In this document: one piece after another, positions 35,507 through 43,641 of the stretch
Numbering within the stretch: the stretch's first letter is position 1
Layout: the number at the start of each line of letters is the position of its first letter
DNA from: a virus
Strand: one strand, 5' to 3'
Virus record (IMG/VR): IMGVR_UViG_3300010389_000001
Location: 1 to 64,000 of that record
Length of the DNA stretch: 64,000 nt
The notes under the pieces: generated by a model
The model's input: only the letters and a program-made list of their open reading frames with translations
Databases searched by the model: none
Told to the model about the DNA's origin: nothing
Made by a program: the position numbers and the translations under genes

Positions 35507-35522
35507 GGGCAATTTATTTACA
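35507..35522 (+). repeat. 16-bp word (last copy seen)
   Basis: Forward variant; I find no further copy between here and 64 kb. Confidence 0.82.
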
Positions 35523-35544
35523 AAAGAACCAACCCCCCATTAAA

Positions 35545-35572
35545 GAAGGATCTAAACCATCCTTCTTTTTTT
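35545..35572 (+). terminator. Rho-independent terminator
   Basis: GAAGGAT-N7-ATCCTTC then seven T. Confidence 0.88.
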
Positions 35573-35573
35573 C

Positions 35574-35601
35574 TTGCATCTTATCCCCGCCGGGTTAGGG
35601 G
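35574..35601 (+). promoter_or_regulatory. Conserved promoter, degenerate -10
   Basis: TTGCAT, 16-bp spacer with TATCCCCGCCGGG, but -10 is TAGGGG. About 135 nt upstream of 35738; probably weak. Confidence 0.55.
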
Positions 35602-35737
35602 AGGGCGAGGCCCCCGTTAGATGCAACAGTAATAGCACTTAACTGACCATTCTAATGGAAGAAATTCAAACAAACTAAAGATAATCCGATAAAGACTTAT
35701 CTGGTATTATTTAACCAAAAGAAAAGGAGCCCAAGTT

Positions 35738-36277
35738 ATGTCAGACCAAACGAGCCAAAGGTTATTCTATCTTCACAAGGTAGCACCCAACCTCTATTCT
35801 CTTTATTCTCTAAAAACAGACCATCGCATTTTATCCGGAGTGACTCTAGAAGTCGCTTCGGATTTTTTGTTTTTAAATGAGCCGACCCACCCGGCTCTAA
35901 CTCACGAATGGATTTCTCAAAAGCTTAATGGAAAGTCCGACAAAGATACCGCTCACCTAACCTTCTCTATCAATAGCCTTCCAAACCCAGATCAAAATGA
36001 TCTTTCCATTATTCCCAGCAATCCTTTTTTCAATCCGCCCGGTTTAGATCTTTGTTCAGACTTAAAAGATTACCATCTTCTAAAGATGGACCCCCTCTAT
36101 AACTCTATAAGAACATACAGCAATCATCCCTTAGAGGAAACTTCAATGGAGTCTATGCTTTATAGATTCCTCCAAGAAGAGTTAGAGGCAGATAAGACAA
36201 AAAGCTCTCCCCCCACTAGGGAAGAAGCAAAAGTTATTTCAATGAAGGATTGGAAGACCTTAGACGTAGAAGACTAA
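35738..36277 (+). CDS. Hypothetical protein
   Basis: 179 residues. Hydrophobic/Leu-rich N-terminus (RLFYLHKVAPNLYSLYSLKT), a Pro/Asn-rich middle, and a C-terminal charged part ending VISMKDWKTLDVED; SMKDW resembles SLKDW in the 3112 protein. AAAAGGAG precedes the ATG. No family recognised. Confidence 0.6.
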   Translation: MSDQTSQRLFYLHKVAPNLYSLYSLKTDHRILSGVTLEVASDFLFLNEPTHPALTHEWISQKLNGKSDKDTAHLTFSINSLPNPDQNDLSIIPSNPFFNPPGLDLCSDLKDYHLLKMDPLYNSIRTYSNHPLEETSMESMLYRFLQEELEADKTKSSPPTREEAKVISMKDWKTLDVED

Positions 36278-36301
36278 GACAACTTTTTCTAATTTATTAA
36301 G

Positions 36302-36339
36302 GACCCCTTTTCTCCCAGGAGCGAAGGGGTCTTTTTTTT
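36302..36339 (+). terminator. Rho-independent terminator
   Basis: GACCCCTT / AAGGGGTC stem then eight T. Confidence 0.85.
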
Positions 36340-36856
36340 GGGGCAAAGAGGGCCTTTTTTTTGAGAATTAGAAGGCCTTTTTTTCTGAGGATCAGAGGGC
36401 TATATAATTCTGGAATAATTCTTGGGGTTTTTAGGGAAATTGGGGAAAGCCACGCAGCGCAGTTTTTCGCTTTTCCCAATTTTCCCCAAATTCCATATAA
36501 GTTTTTCCGGACCCACTAATCCGGAAAGAGCCTGACCCAAAAAATTTTCTATATATTTTTTTTGGATTTTTCATATAAGCCTATAAGCGCACGCGCGTGC
36601 GGACGCGCGATAGGGGCGGCCATGGGGCCTGCACGCCGGAAACCGAGGAAAGAAAGCCGGGACCAAAAAAGCCTCTGAGATAATGGGGCCCAGGGCTTTT
36701 TGATTTTTGATTTGCCGAGGTCTTTGTCCGGAAAAGATAAGAGCCAAACCGCCTGGTCCCCCCGGTCGGTGAGGATATACTAATTAAGTTTTATTTGATG
36801 TTATGTGGGTTTGGGCATAATGAACAATAACTTATTAGGATAAAGGGAAGCTAAAA
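36340..36856. other. Gene-free junction with inverted repeats
   Basis: About 500 bp: repeated AGGCCTTTTTTT blocks (36345-36385), an imperfect inverted repeat AAATTGGGGAAAGC / GCTTTTCCCAATTT (36438-36482), and a 14-bp GC palindrome CGCACGCGCGTGCG (36588-36601). It separates the repeat-word zone (left) from the N-module zone (right). No gene seen. Confidence 0.65.
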
Positions 36857-36991
36857 ATGTTAAAAGACTTAATTAGTTTAGCCAATGCCTTAGGTGAAAA
36901 TGGCTTAAGAGCAGAAGCAGATTACTTAGATAAGATTATAGTCTTTCTTTCCGATCATGGGTTTGAGGCCATTGAGCAACTGGGCTATTAA
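36857..36991 (+). CDS. Stand-alone N-module micro-protein
   Basis: 44 residues that are almost only the shared module: LKDLISLANALGENGLRAEA then DYLDKIIVFLSDHGFEAIEQ. GGGAAG precedes the ATG. Either the module folds and acts alone, or this is the truncated start of a former larger protein; the next gene begins only 26 bp later. Confidence 0.65.
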   Translation: MLKDLISLANALGENGLRAEADYLDKIIVFLSDHGFEAIEQLGY

Positions 36992-37017
36992 CCCAATACT
37001 TAGTACAAGGGGATAAG

Positions 37018-38115
37018 GTGTTTAACAAGTTAATCAATTTAAAAAAGACTCTATTATCTCTTAACCTTAAGGCTGGAGCCCAAGAGGTTGAGAGGCTAAT
37101 TAAATTAGCTGTGCCGATAGAGGCTGTAATATCTCCCGGGGAAACATCCATAAGATATAACGAAGAAGATGAAGATGAGGAACCCGAATGGAAAGATGAA
37201 GAGCCCAGAGTAGAACCTCCTTATGTTTCCGCTTATCCGACGCGGAGATGGTACGGTTCTTTATCCGCTCTCGGAAACTCTGTTATACTTATTCCAATGT
37301 CTTTTTCATTATTAGAAGAAGATGATATATGGGCTTTATCCAATATCTTTGGACTGGACTATGAATCTGATTCCGCTTCTCTTTTAGAAAAGATAAATGC
37401 TTTTTCTGCTTTTTCATATAAGGCCAAAAATAAGCTTGGAGACAGACATACTCTTAAAGAGCATTATCCAAATCTATGGAAAGCAATATCGGAAATCTTA
37501 GCGAAAAAGGGCTTAAGAGAAGAAGAGGTTATTTATTTAATCTTCGATGAAGATGAGTCTCCAGATCCAAGAATACTTTTGGACCCCGAGTTTTTTGCTC
37601 ACGACATTGGACATATAGATGCAGAGCTTGGCCTTCGTGGCGAAGGATATGAGGTAATGGATCTTTATCATTCTATATGGGGCTTCTTATTCGAAGCATC
37701 TAGATTATATAAATCTGAAGACGGCGATTCTTTGGCTATTGCCTTAAGCGATGATGAAGATGGGGAGCATTATGATTATGATGATATCAACGAGATGACC
37801 CGAAAGTTCTTTCCTCAAAATGTTTTCAGTGGCGACTACGGCGGTGATCCAAGCGATGAAGTTAACGATGTAATCTCGGCAGCATTAGCGGGAGAGTTAA
37901 AGGCAGAAATTCCGGAAACGATAACTTTTGAGGACGAGAAATATCATCTAGAAGAATCTAGAAGAGATGATTTGCTCAAACTAATATCTAACTTTAAAGA
38001 CCAGTTTATGAAGCTAATTAAAACCAAAGGCTCTGAAGATAAATGGGGTTATAAGGGACCGCTGGGCGAAGCCCGAGGTCATGTTATTGTTTACTCTGTT
38101 AACTCTGTTAACTAA
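37018..38115 (+). CDS. N-module-like protein (37 kb)
   Basis: 365 residues from GTG 37018 (AAGGGG upstream). A divergent module (FNKLINLKKTLLSLNLKAGA, then QEVERLIKLAV) precedes a large body with acidic patches and FFAHDIGHIDAELGLRGEGY, an HD/H-rich segment that might bind metal. C-terminal basic helix. No family recognised. Confidence 0.65.
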   Translation: MFNKLINLKKTLLSLNLKAGAQEVERLIKLAVPIEAVISPGETSIRYNEEDEDEEPEWKDEEPRVEPPYVSAYPTRRWYGSLSALGNSVILIPMSFSLLEEDDIWALSNIFGLDYESDSASLLEKINAFSAFSYKAKNKLGDRHTLKEHYPNLWKAISEILAKKGLREEEVIYLIFDEDESPDPRILLDPEFFAHDIGHIDAELGLRGEGYEVMDLYHSIWGFLFEASRLYKSEDGDSLAIALSDDEDGEHYDYDDINEMTRKFFPQNVFSGDYGGDPSDEVNDVISAALAGELKAEIPETITFEDEKYHLEESRRDDLLKLISNFKDQFMKLIKTKGSEDKWGYKGPLGEARGHVIVYSVNSVN

Positions 38116-38241
38116 GTTTTTATAATTATTCCTTGATCTTAACCAAACCGGCTTGCGCAAGATCAAAGTCTCTATTAATTTTTAAAAATAAGTTATATCA
38201 TTTATTATGATGAACTTTTATTACCTTAGGAGAATTTAAAA

Positions 38242-38862
38242 ATGCTAAAAGAATTAGTAAGGCTAGCTAATGCTTTAGACCAGAGAGGCTTGCAGAAAGA
38301 AGCCGATGCTTTGGACTCAATAATTCAGAAGTCTGCGGCTTCTTGGCCAACAGACGATTATGATTTTTTTGATTTTATAGATGAAACGCGAGATTTTAAA
38401 GGGGATGAGTCTTGGCATCCATCGGATGCCAATAGGGATGAGGCTAAAGAAATATTAGAATTCGACCCTGCAGCTTTCTTTATATATAGATTGCACAAAA
38501 GCTACCCAGATTTGGGCGAGAAAGCTGTACACAAAATAAAGCCGGGATTCTTTTTTTCCCGAAGACTCGATAAAGATTATCCGGACTTAGCCCAGGAATT
38601 TGCAACAAAACTTGCTGAATACCCGGGCTATAAAAGGGAATACTTTGACTTAGGTCTGCATGAAAGAGAAGAGTTCGCGGAAGTCACAAAGAAGGCCGCA
38701 ATAAGTTGGGCCGAGCATACAATGAATCCGGAAAGAGCATTAAACAGAATGGAAAAGTGGTTTCCCACTACGGTCAAAGCTATCAGAGATAACCTAGCGG
38801 ATAGCCCGGAACTGCTAGAGAAAAAGCCATTCCGCAGACGTAAACGGCAATCCTTAGGATAA
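38242..38862 (+). CDS. N-module protein (38.2 kb)
   Basis: 206 residues. Module LKELVRLANALDQRGLQKEA / DALDSIIQKSA; the middle has repeated FFIYRLHKSYPDLGEKA and FFSRRLDKDYPDLAQEF segments, an internal duplication; basic C-terminus (KKPFRRRKRQSLG). AGGAG precedes the ATG. Unknown function. Confidence 0.7.
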   Translation: MLKELVRLANALDQRGLQKEADALDSIIQKSAASWPTDDYDFFDFIDETRDFKGDESWHPSDANRDEAKEILEFDPAAFFIYRLHKSYPDLGEKAVHKIKPGFFFSRRLDKDYPDLAQEFATKLAEYPGYKREYFDLGLHEREEFAEVTKKAAISWAEHTMNPERALNRMEKWFPTTVKAIRDNLADSPELLEKKPFRRRKRQSLG

Positions 38863-38940
38863 AGAAACTGCAGACAAGGCAGGCAGATTAAAAAATTTTC
38901 GCGCCTGAATACAAACTAGACAAACTTACTAGAGAATAAA

Positions 38941-39609
38941 ATGCTTAAAGATTTAATAAAGTTAGCAAATGATTTAGACTCAAAGGGCTTAAGAAAAGAA
39001 GCCGACTATCTAGATAAGGTTATAAGGAAGCTTTCATCAGACTTAGATCTAGAAAACCCATGGGATTTAGATTATGTGCCAGAGGTAGAGCCGAGGCTTT
39101 CGCCCGAGAGTCTTGAGTCTATAGACCCCAAAATTCCTCTTCAGCATTTCCGTGATTCAAAAGATAACTATATTCGGAACATCAGTCGGGTGTTAGGAGA
39201 ACTTAAGGAGGTATGGGGTGATGCGCTTATGAAACCTTGGGCGAAGACGCTGGGCGGGCCTCTATGGTTCTCTGAAGAACCCGGCGAGCAAGGCATCATA
39301 TGGGATGAGGTCAAACGCTTCATGGAAAAGATTAAGAATGGACCGGAAGGAGTTGATACTGAACTAACTTACGATTTTGTTATAGGGACACTTGAAGATA
39401 AAGAGCAAGAGAAATTAGGCGAAGCTATAGAAAATCTTTTTAAACAAATCAATAGAGCGAAAGAGGCGGCCAAGACAGCGAGGAAAGAAAGTCTTAAAGC
39501 CAAAATTAGGCAGCATAAAGAAGGATATGACGATGGTCCTCAGGAGACTTTCGAAAAGGAGATGATTGTTCCATCGGGCGCTCCAGACATTGACCATCCC
39601 ACTTACTAA
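38941..39609 (+). CDS. N-module protein (38.9 kb)
   Basis: 222 residues. Module LKDLIKLANDLDSKGLRKEA / DYLDKVIRKLS at the N-terminus; body with a long charged helix (EAIENLFKQINRAKEAAKTA). Start supported by the module. No known domain. Confidence 0.7.
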   Translation: MLKDLIKLANDLDSKGLRKEADYLDKVIRKLSSDLDLENPWDLDYVPEVEPRLSPESLESIDPKIPLQHFRDSKDNYIRNISRVLGELKEVWGDALMKPWAKTLGGPLWFSEEPGEQGIIWDEVKRFMEKIKNGPEGVDTELTYDFVIGTLEDKEQEKLGEAIENLFKQINRAKEAAKTARKESLKAKIRQHKEGYDDGPQETFEKEMIVPSGAPDIDHPTY

Positions 39610-39724
39610 TTGTCGCATTACCTCATGAGAGGGAATGGTGATTCATTCGAGTAGCCCGAGCTTTCCTAAAACATAATGTTTAGACTCCCCGGAGGGGGTA
39701 AAAAAAAATCGTTGCGAAAAACAA

Positions 39725-40723
39725 ATGGACAAACAACTTACAACATTGGCAAAGGCTCTTGAATCTATTGGGTTTCGTAAAGAAGCAAGTAGAATTAGAA
39801 AACTGTCTTCCTTGGCCTCCGAAGAGGGCGGTTCACAAGATTATGGATGGCTTAACTATGGGATTACCGAAGAGATAAAGGCGAGAGTCGGAGAGGCCGC
39901 GTTCAACGAATTTATAAGATTAAACAGCGACAAGTTTAATGAGTGGTCGCCAAAGAGGTACTTGGGCTCTGGAAAAGTTGGAACTGCCTGGGAAATCGAA
40001 GGAAGATGGGGGAAGCGGGTCTTAAAGATATTTGATGCTGGCGCTTCTTTAAACGATTTTGAAAAATATAAAGCTATCCAAGATGGCTTATGGAGGGGTG
40101 AGGGGCATTCATCTATGCCAATGGTTTATGGTCTTGGCAAATTAAAGGTTCCTGCCCAGTTCTATAATATTAAATCTCCATCTGAGCATAACAGGCGTTA
40201 CCCCCAGTTAGCTTGGGTAATTATGGAAAGAGTGAATACGCCTCAGACAATCGCCGAAGATTATGTTGAACATAATCCCCATTTAATGAACAAAGATGAT
40301 GGTGATCATAAAATAAATAAAATTCCAATAGAAGATGTGCCTATTCCTCTGTGGAATTCTTACGAAAAAGATCCTTATGATTCTTTTTTGACTAAATTTG
40401 TTACTTATATGACTACCCATATAGTATGGGATATGGTCAAGACTTATGATAAGGCCGTAGCTCTCGCAAGAGCCGATGAGGAAGACCCTGAAGATCCCGA
40501 TGTTTTAGAAGAAATCAAATGGTCTATGGAGAAAGATATAGAGTGGAGCGAATCTTACGGAGAAGAATCTCTTGGAGCTTTTGAGACGGTGCTTGGGCTC
40601 AAGCAAGGATGGGAAGAGGAATGGGCCGAAGCTATTATAGCTAACCTAAAAGCGGAACGAGGAGATTTGCACGGATTGAACGTGGGGCTAAGAGGCGGGA
40701 AGCCGGTATTCTTTGATGGTTAA
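39725..40723 (+). CDS. Protein-kinase-like protein with N-module
   Basis: 332 residues. A divergent module (DKQLTTLAKALESIGFRKEA / SRIRKLSSLA) precedes a kinase-like fold: glycine loop LGSGKVGTAWEI, beta3 Lys in KRVLKIF, hinge AWVIMERV, catalytic loop GDLHGLNVGL and metal-site PVFFDG at the C-terminus. The protein ends at the DxG-like motif, so the activation loop and C-lobe helices of eukaryotic-type kinases are absent, as in some small phosphotransferases. Substrate unknown. Confidence 0.72.
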   Translation: MDKQLTTLAKALESIGFRKEASRIRKLSSLASEEGGSQDYGWLNYGITEEIKARVGEAAFNEFIRLNSDKFNEWSPKRYLGSGKVGTAWEIEGRWGKRVLKIFDAGASLNDFEKYKAIQDGLWRGEGHSSMPMVYGLGKLKVPAQFYNIKSPSEHNRRYPQLAWVIMERVNTPQTIAEDYVEHNPHLMNKDDGDHKINKIPIEDVPIPLWNSYEKDPYDSFLTKFVTYMTTHIVWDMVKTYDKAVALARADEEDPEDPDVLEEIKWSMEKDIEWSESYGEESLGAFETVLGLKQGWEEEWAEAIIANLKAERGDLHGLNVGLRGGKPVFFDG

Positions 40724-40805
40724 GTAGTCGCTGATTATATTATCTTGAATATGCTAATTAATTTATATTCTATGTCATAGACGAAACTAGTAAAAGGAAA
40801 TCGAG

Positions 40806-41351
40806 ATGATCAAAGAATTAATTCATTTAGCTAATGCATTAGACTCAAGAGGTCTGCAGAAACAGGCTAATGCCCTGGACTCTATAATAAGAAAGGTTGC
40901 CGAAGAAGAGGGCGAAAGATTTATAAAGGATATGGCAAGACTAGGCGGCGCTCTTAAAGAGGAGAGTGAAGGTGGCTCTGTGGTCAACTGGTTTCTCAAT
41001 GGCGCCGATGCTCCATTTGGCGACGAAGAAGCGATGAGTGAGTATAAACTTAATAATCATATTGGAAAGGCAGAAAAAGATTCTGGCGACAACTGGACTG
41101 TAACTGTCTGGAATCCTGAGTTAGAGTATCCAGTCGAAAGAAGCTATTCTGGAGAAGAGGCCAAAACTTTGGCTGAAGTTGGAATGACTCAAGATATTTT
41201 AGAGATGGAACCACTAAAGATGGTTCCAGAAGGCTATGAGTTTTCTGACCAAGAAGTTCCTGCCTATGAATCCGGAAGTCTTGATTCGCCAGAAGAGGTG
41301 GAAGAGCCTGACTTGGGCGTTCCGCCTTACATTAGCGATTTAGGGCTATAA
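40806..41351 (+). CDS. N-module protein (40.8 kb)
   Basis: 181 residues. Module IKELIHLANALDSRGLQKQA / NALDSIIRKVAEEEG; acidic body with a beta-rich part (DNWTVTVWNPELEYPVERSY). Module and ATG fix the start. No known domain. Convergent with the minus gene that follows. Confidence 0.7.
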   Translation: MIKELIHLANALDSRGLQKQANALDSIIRKVAEEEGERFIKDMARLGGALKEESEGGSVVNWFLNGADAPFGDEEAMSEYKLNNHIGKAEKDSGDNWTVTVWNPELEYPVERSYSGEEAKTLAEVGMTQDILEMEPLKMVPEGYEFSDQEVPAYESGSLDSPEEVEEPDLGVPPYISDLGL

Positions 41352-41353
41352 CT

Positions 41354-41899
41354 TTAGTAGCCTAGATCTTTTGCCAATTTATAAACATCATCTGGAGTTG
41401 GATCAAAACTAACTCCAATTAAGCCCAACCCCGTCTCTCTTGCGTATAAAGTAACCGCCCCAATCCTCTCAAGCCATCTGTTGAATTTTGCAATCTCCTC
41501 ATAGGTTGAAAGATCGGACAGACCATGAAGTCGTATAGACTTCTTTTCAGACGCCTCTATTGGATTGCTCTCTTTATCATATAATCTCTTTAATTTATCT
41601 GCGATTGTTTTAAGCTCTCCCTTAGGAACTTTGCTGGGATCTTTTATATAATATATCTCAGACCTCTCCATAAATATTGTTATGCCGTTCATAGGAATCC
41701 AGTCTCCCTCTTTATTTAAATGAGGTGTTCCGGTTCCGGTTGATCTATAAAAAACCTTTGGACTTCCATCTGACAGCCTTACTGCAAGTAATATTCTTCC
41801 TTCGTCGTCTGACCATATTTCGTCTGATGCAAGAAGAATATCTCCTATTTTTTTACCGCTATAAGGCTTAAATATATTTTTAAATTTGCTGAATATCAA
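41354..41899 (-). CDS. Hypothetical protein (minus strand)
   Basis: 181 residues: beta-rich first half (GDILLASDEIWSDDEGRILL, then FYRSTGTGTPHL) and a helical/acidic second half ending PTPDDVYKLAKDLGY. One of few minus-strand genes in this half, ending 2 bp from the convergent 40806 stop. No family recognised. Confidence 0.65.
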   Translation of the reverse strand: MIFSKFKNIFKPYSGKKIGDILLASDEIWSDDEGRILLAVRLSDGSPKVFYRSTGTGTPHLNKEGDWIPMNGITIFMERSEIYYIKDPSKVPKGELKTIADKLKRLYDKESNPIEASEKKSIRLHGLSDLSTYEEIAKFNRWLERIGAVTLYARETGLGLIGVSFDPTPDDVYKLAKDLGY

Positions 41900-42012
41900 A
41901 ATAATTTACTTATCCAATAAAATAAAATATATTAGCAAATATAATGCTTATAATCAACTAATATTAAAGGAATAATGACCGGCAGATAAAATGCCTCCTG
42001 GAGAATAAAGAA

Positions 42013-42327
42013 ATGATTAAAGAATTAGTTAAACTGGCAAATCACCTTGATGCAAAAGGATTAAAGAAAGAGGCTGACTTTTTGGACTCCGTTATAGAGA
42101 AGGCCGCCCAAGCAATGGCTGAGCCGAAGAAGGTTCAATACAAAGTATGCCCTGGTGAATCATGGTCCAGCATATGGGAAGATGCAACAAGGGGCACGGG
42201 CAAGTCTGTCGAGGATAACGTAGCTCTCAATGAAGGTATGGATCTAAGTACGGTACTACAGCCTGGTGATATGCTGACTGTATGGGCAAGACCGGAAGTC
42301 GAGGATACTGCTCAGAAGAGGTGCTAA
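42013..42327 (+). CDS. N-module protein with LysM-like domain
   Basis: 104 residues. Module IKELVKLANHLDAKGLKKEA / DFLDSVIEKAA, then a LysM-like ~50-residue unit: VQYKVCPGESWSSIWEDATR, VALNEGMDLSTVLQPGDMLT. LysM binds peptidoglycan or chitin, so this member could be virion- or wall-associated. Best example of the module fused to a recognisable domain. Confidence 0.72.
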   Translation: MIKELVKLANHLDAKGLKKEADFLDSVIEKAAQAMAEPKKVQYKVCPGESWSSIWEDATRGTGKSVEDNVALNEGMDLSTVLQPGDMLTVWARPEVEDTAQKRC

Positions 42328-42354
42328 AAAAATTATTAATGTAGAGAGGAAGTT

Positions 42355-42792
42355 ATGTCTTTAGTTTTGTTTTTATTTGGTCACGTCTTATCGTCACTCC
42401 TGGTTTATCTTAATCATAGATTTGTTTTGCATGGCAAACTTGGAAAGCTACCTCTTCTAAAAGATTTTAGGCAGTTGCATATCGCTCACCACAGACATGC
42501 TTATGATGACGAAAGGAATCTTCACTTTGAGCCTCTATGGCTCACTGGCTCGTTATTCTTTATAATAGGAGGAATAGGTATTCTTGTCAATGGGTATCTG
42601 GCACTTGGCATGGCTTCCTTTGCTGGACTATATGCCTACAGACATAAGAGAATCCACAATAAAGATGAGTCCTCCTACTTCTCCAAGCACCATAGATATC
42701 ACCATACCAGAAACGGCAGAGTGAATTTTTCTGGAATTTACCCTTGGATAGACAAACTGTTTGGAACCTTTGTAGACTCTAGTTGCCTGTAA
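42355..42792 (+). CDS. Fatty-acid hydroxylase superfamily protein
   Basis: 145 residues. Histidine boxes LNHRFVLHG, HIAHHRHAYDD and SKHHRYHHTR, with several hydrophobic helices (VLFLFGHVLSSLLVYL, FFIIGGIGILVNGYLALGMA). These are features of the di-iron membrane hydroxylase/desaturase superfamily (carotenoid or sterol hydroxylase-like). May modify host lipids during infection. GAGAGGAAG precedes the ATG. Confidence 0.82.
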   Translation: MSLVLFLFGHVLSSLLVYLNHRFVLHGKLGKLPLLKDFRQLHIAHHRHAYDDERNLHFEPLWLTGSLFFIIGGIGILVNGYLALGMASFAGLYAYRHKRIHNKDESSYFSKHHRYHHTRNGRVNFSGIYPWIDKLFGTFVDSSCL

Positions 42793-42850
42793 CCCTTGTT
42801 AAGTATATATAGCTCACGAAAAATTATCTGTCAATTTTTTTTAAAACAAA

Positions 42851-43093
42851 ATGGCTGTGCTATCAATAAAAAGAGATAAGATAAGAGCTTCACACATGTC
42901 ATATGAGCATAAATTTAGAATAACTATTGACTGGCTAAATCGGGTTGGCCTCACCAAAGAGGCGTCCGATTTGACAGCACTCATGCTGGATTGTCGGAAC
43001 CACTCCGAGTTGCTGGAGAAAATAAGATCCCTAAAGATTGAGCGAGCCAGAATGGCGATGCTAAATCGAGCTATGTTGAATAAGGCTTGCTGA
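42851..43093 (+). CDS. Hypothetical protein with divergent N-module
   Basis: 80 residues. KFRITIDWLNRVGLTKEASD then LTALMLDCRNH echoes the module after about 17 extra residues; a start at ATG 42896 would place it nearly at the N-terminus, and no Shine-Dalgarno sequence decides. Basic, helical tail (KIERARMAMLNRAML). Confidence 0.5.
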   Translation: MAVLSIKRDKIRASHMSYEHKFRITIDWLNRVGLTKEASDLTALMLDCRNHSELLEKIRSLKIERARMAMLNRAMLNKAC

Positions 43094-43136
43094 AAGCCGT
43101 GAACTCTATTGTTATGATTGCGGCTTTATGGAGCTT

Positions 43137-43229
43137 ATGAATAATTTTAAAGGTTCTGTTGCCCATCGTGGTGGGGCTGGTTACCCTGATGTGGGGCAAG
43201 GTTTTCCTGCCCCCATTCGATATTCTTAA
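43137..43229 (+). CDS. Possible micro-protein
   Basis: 30 residues (NNFKGSVAHRGGAGYPDVGQ), with GGAG 4 bp before the ATG. Could be real or chance; no homology recognised. The rest of 43094-43314 holds nothing else I recognise. Confidence 0.3.
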   Translation: MNNFKGSVAHRGGAGYPDVGQGFPAPIRYS

Positions 43230-43314
43230 AAAGTAAAGGGAAATTTCGGCCGCATTATTTGCTGCAACAAATAATATCGCAAGCTAATTATTTCTTGATA
43301 GCTGAGAGCGAAGC

Positions 43315-43503
43315 ATGGCCAACTTAAAAAATTTCATAAAGTCCTTGGCGAAATCAAACCTGTCTTTCTTAGCCGGCCTGATATACGGCTCGATTGTAGT
43401 TGCGATTACTTCCTATATAATCCTGGGTCCGGTAGCTTTGGATGAAGAGAATCTATCAGATGTGGATAGATTAAAAGAATGCATCTTTGAAGATGGCGAG
43501 TGA
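43315..43503 (+). CDS. Single-pass membrane protein
   Basis: 62 residues with one TM helix (LSFLAGLIYGSIVVAITSYI) after a basic N-terminus, acidic C-terminal tail. No family recognised. Confidence 0.55.
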   Translation: MANLKNFIKSLAKSNLSFLAGLIYGSIVVAITSYIILGPVALDEENLSDVDRLKECIFEDGE

Positions 43504-43526
43504 TTTGGTAGAATATTCTTTATAAT

Positions 43527-43610
43527 GCTAGGGTGGCCGAGAGGTTGAAGGCACTAGATTTGTAATCTAGTTAGGAGACTACATCGCAGGTTCGAATCCT
43601 GTCCCTAGCT
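43527..43610 (+). tRNA. Class II tRNA with TGT anticodon
   Basis: Acceptor GCTAGGG/CCCTAGC, Ser-type D-arm (GGCCGAGAGGTTGAAGGC), anticodon arm CTAGA-TTTGTAA-TCTAG (anticodon TGT, Thr), a long variable arm (TTAGGAGACTACATC) and T-arm GCAGG-TTCGAAT-CCTGT. Body Ser-like, anticodon Thr; discriminator T, no CCA encoded. Confidence 0.85.
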
Positions 43611-43641
43611 CTTTTTAAAACACTAAAGCTTGGTTGCTGTA

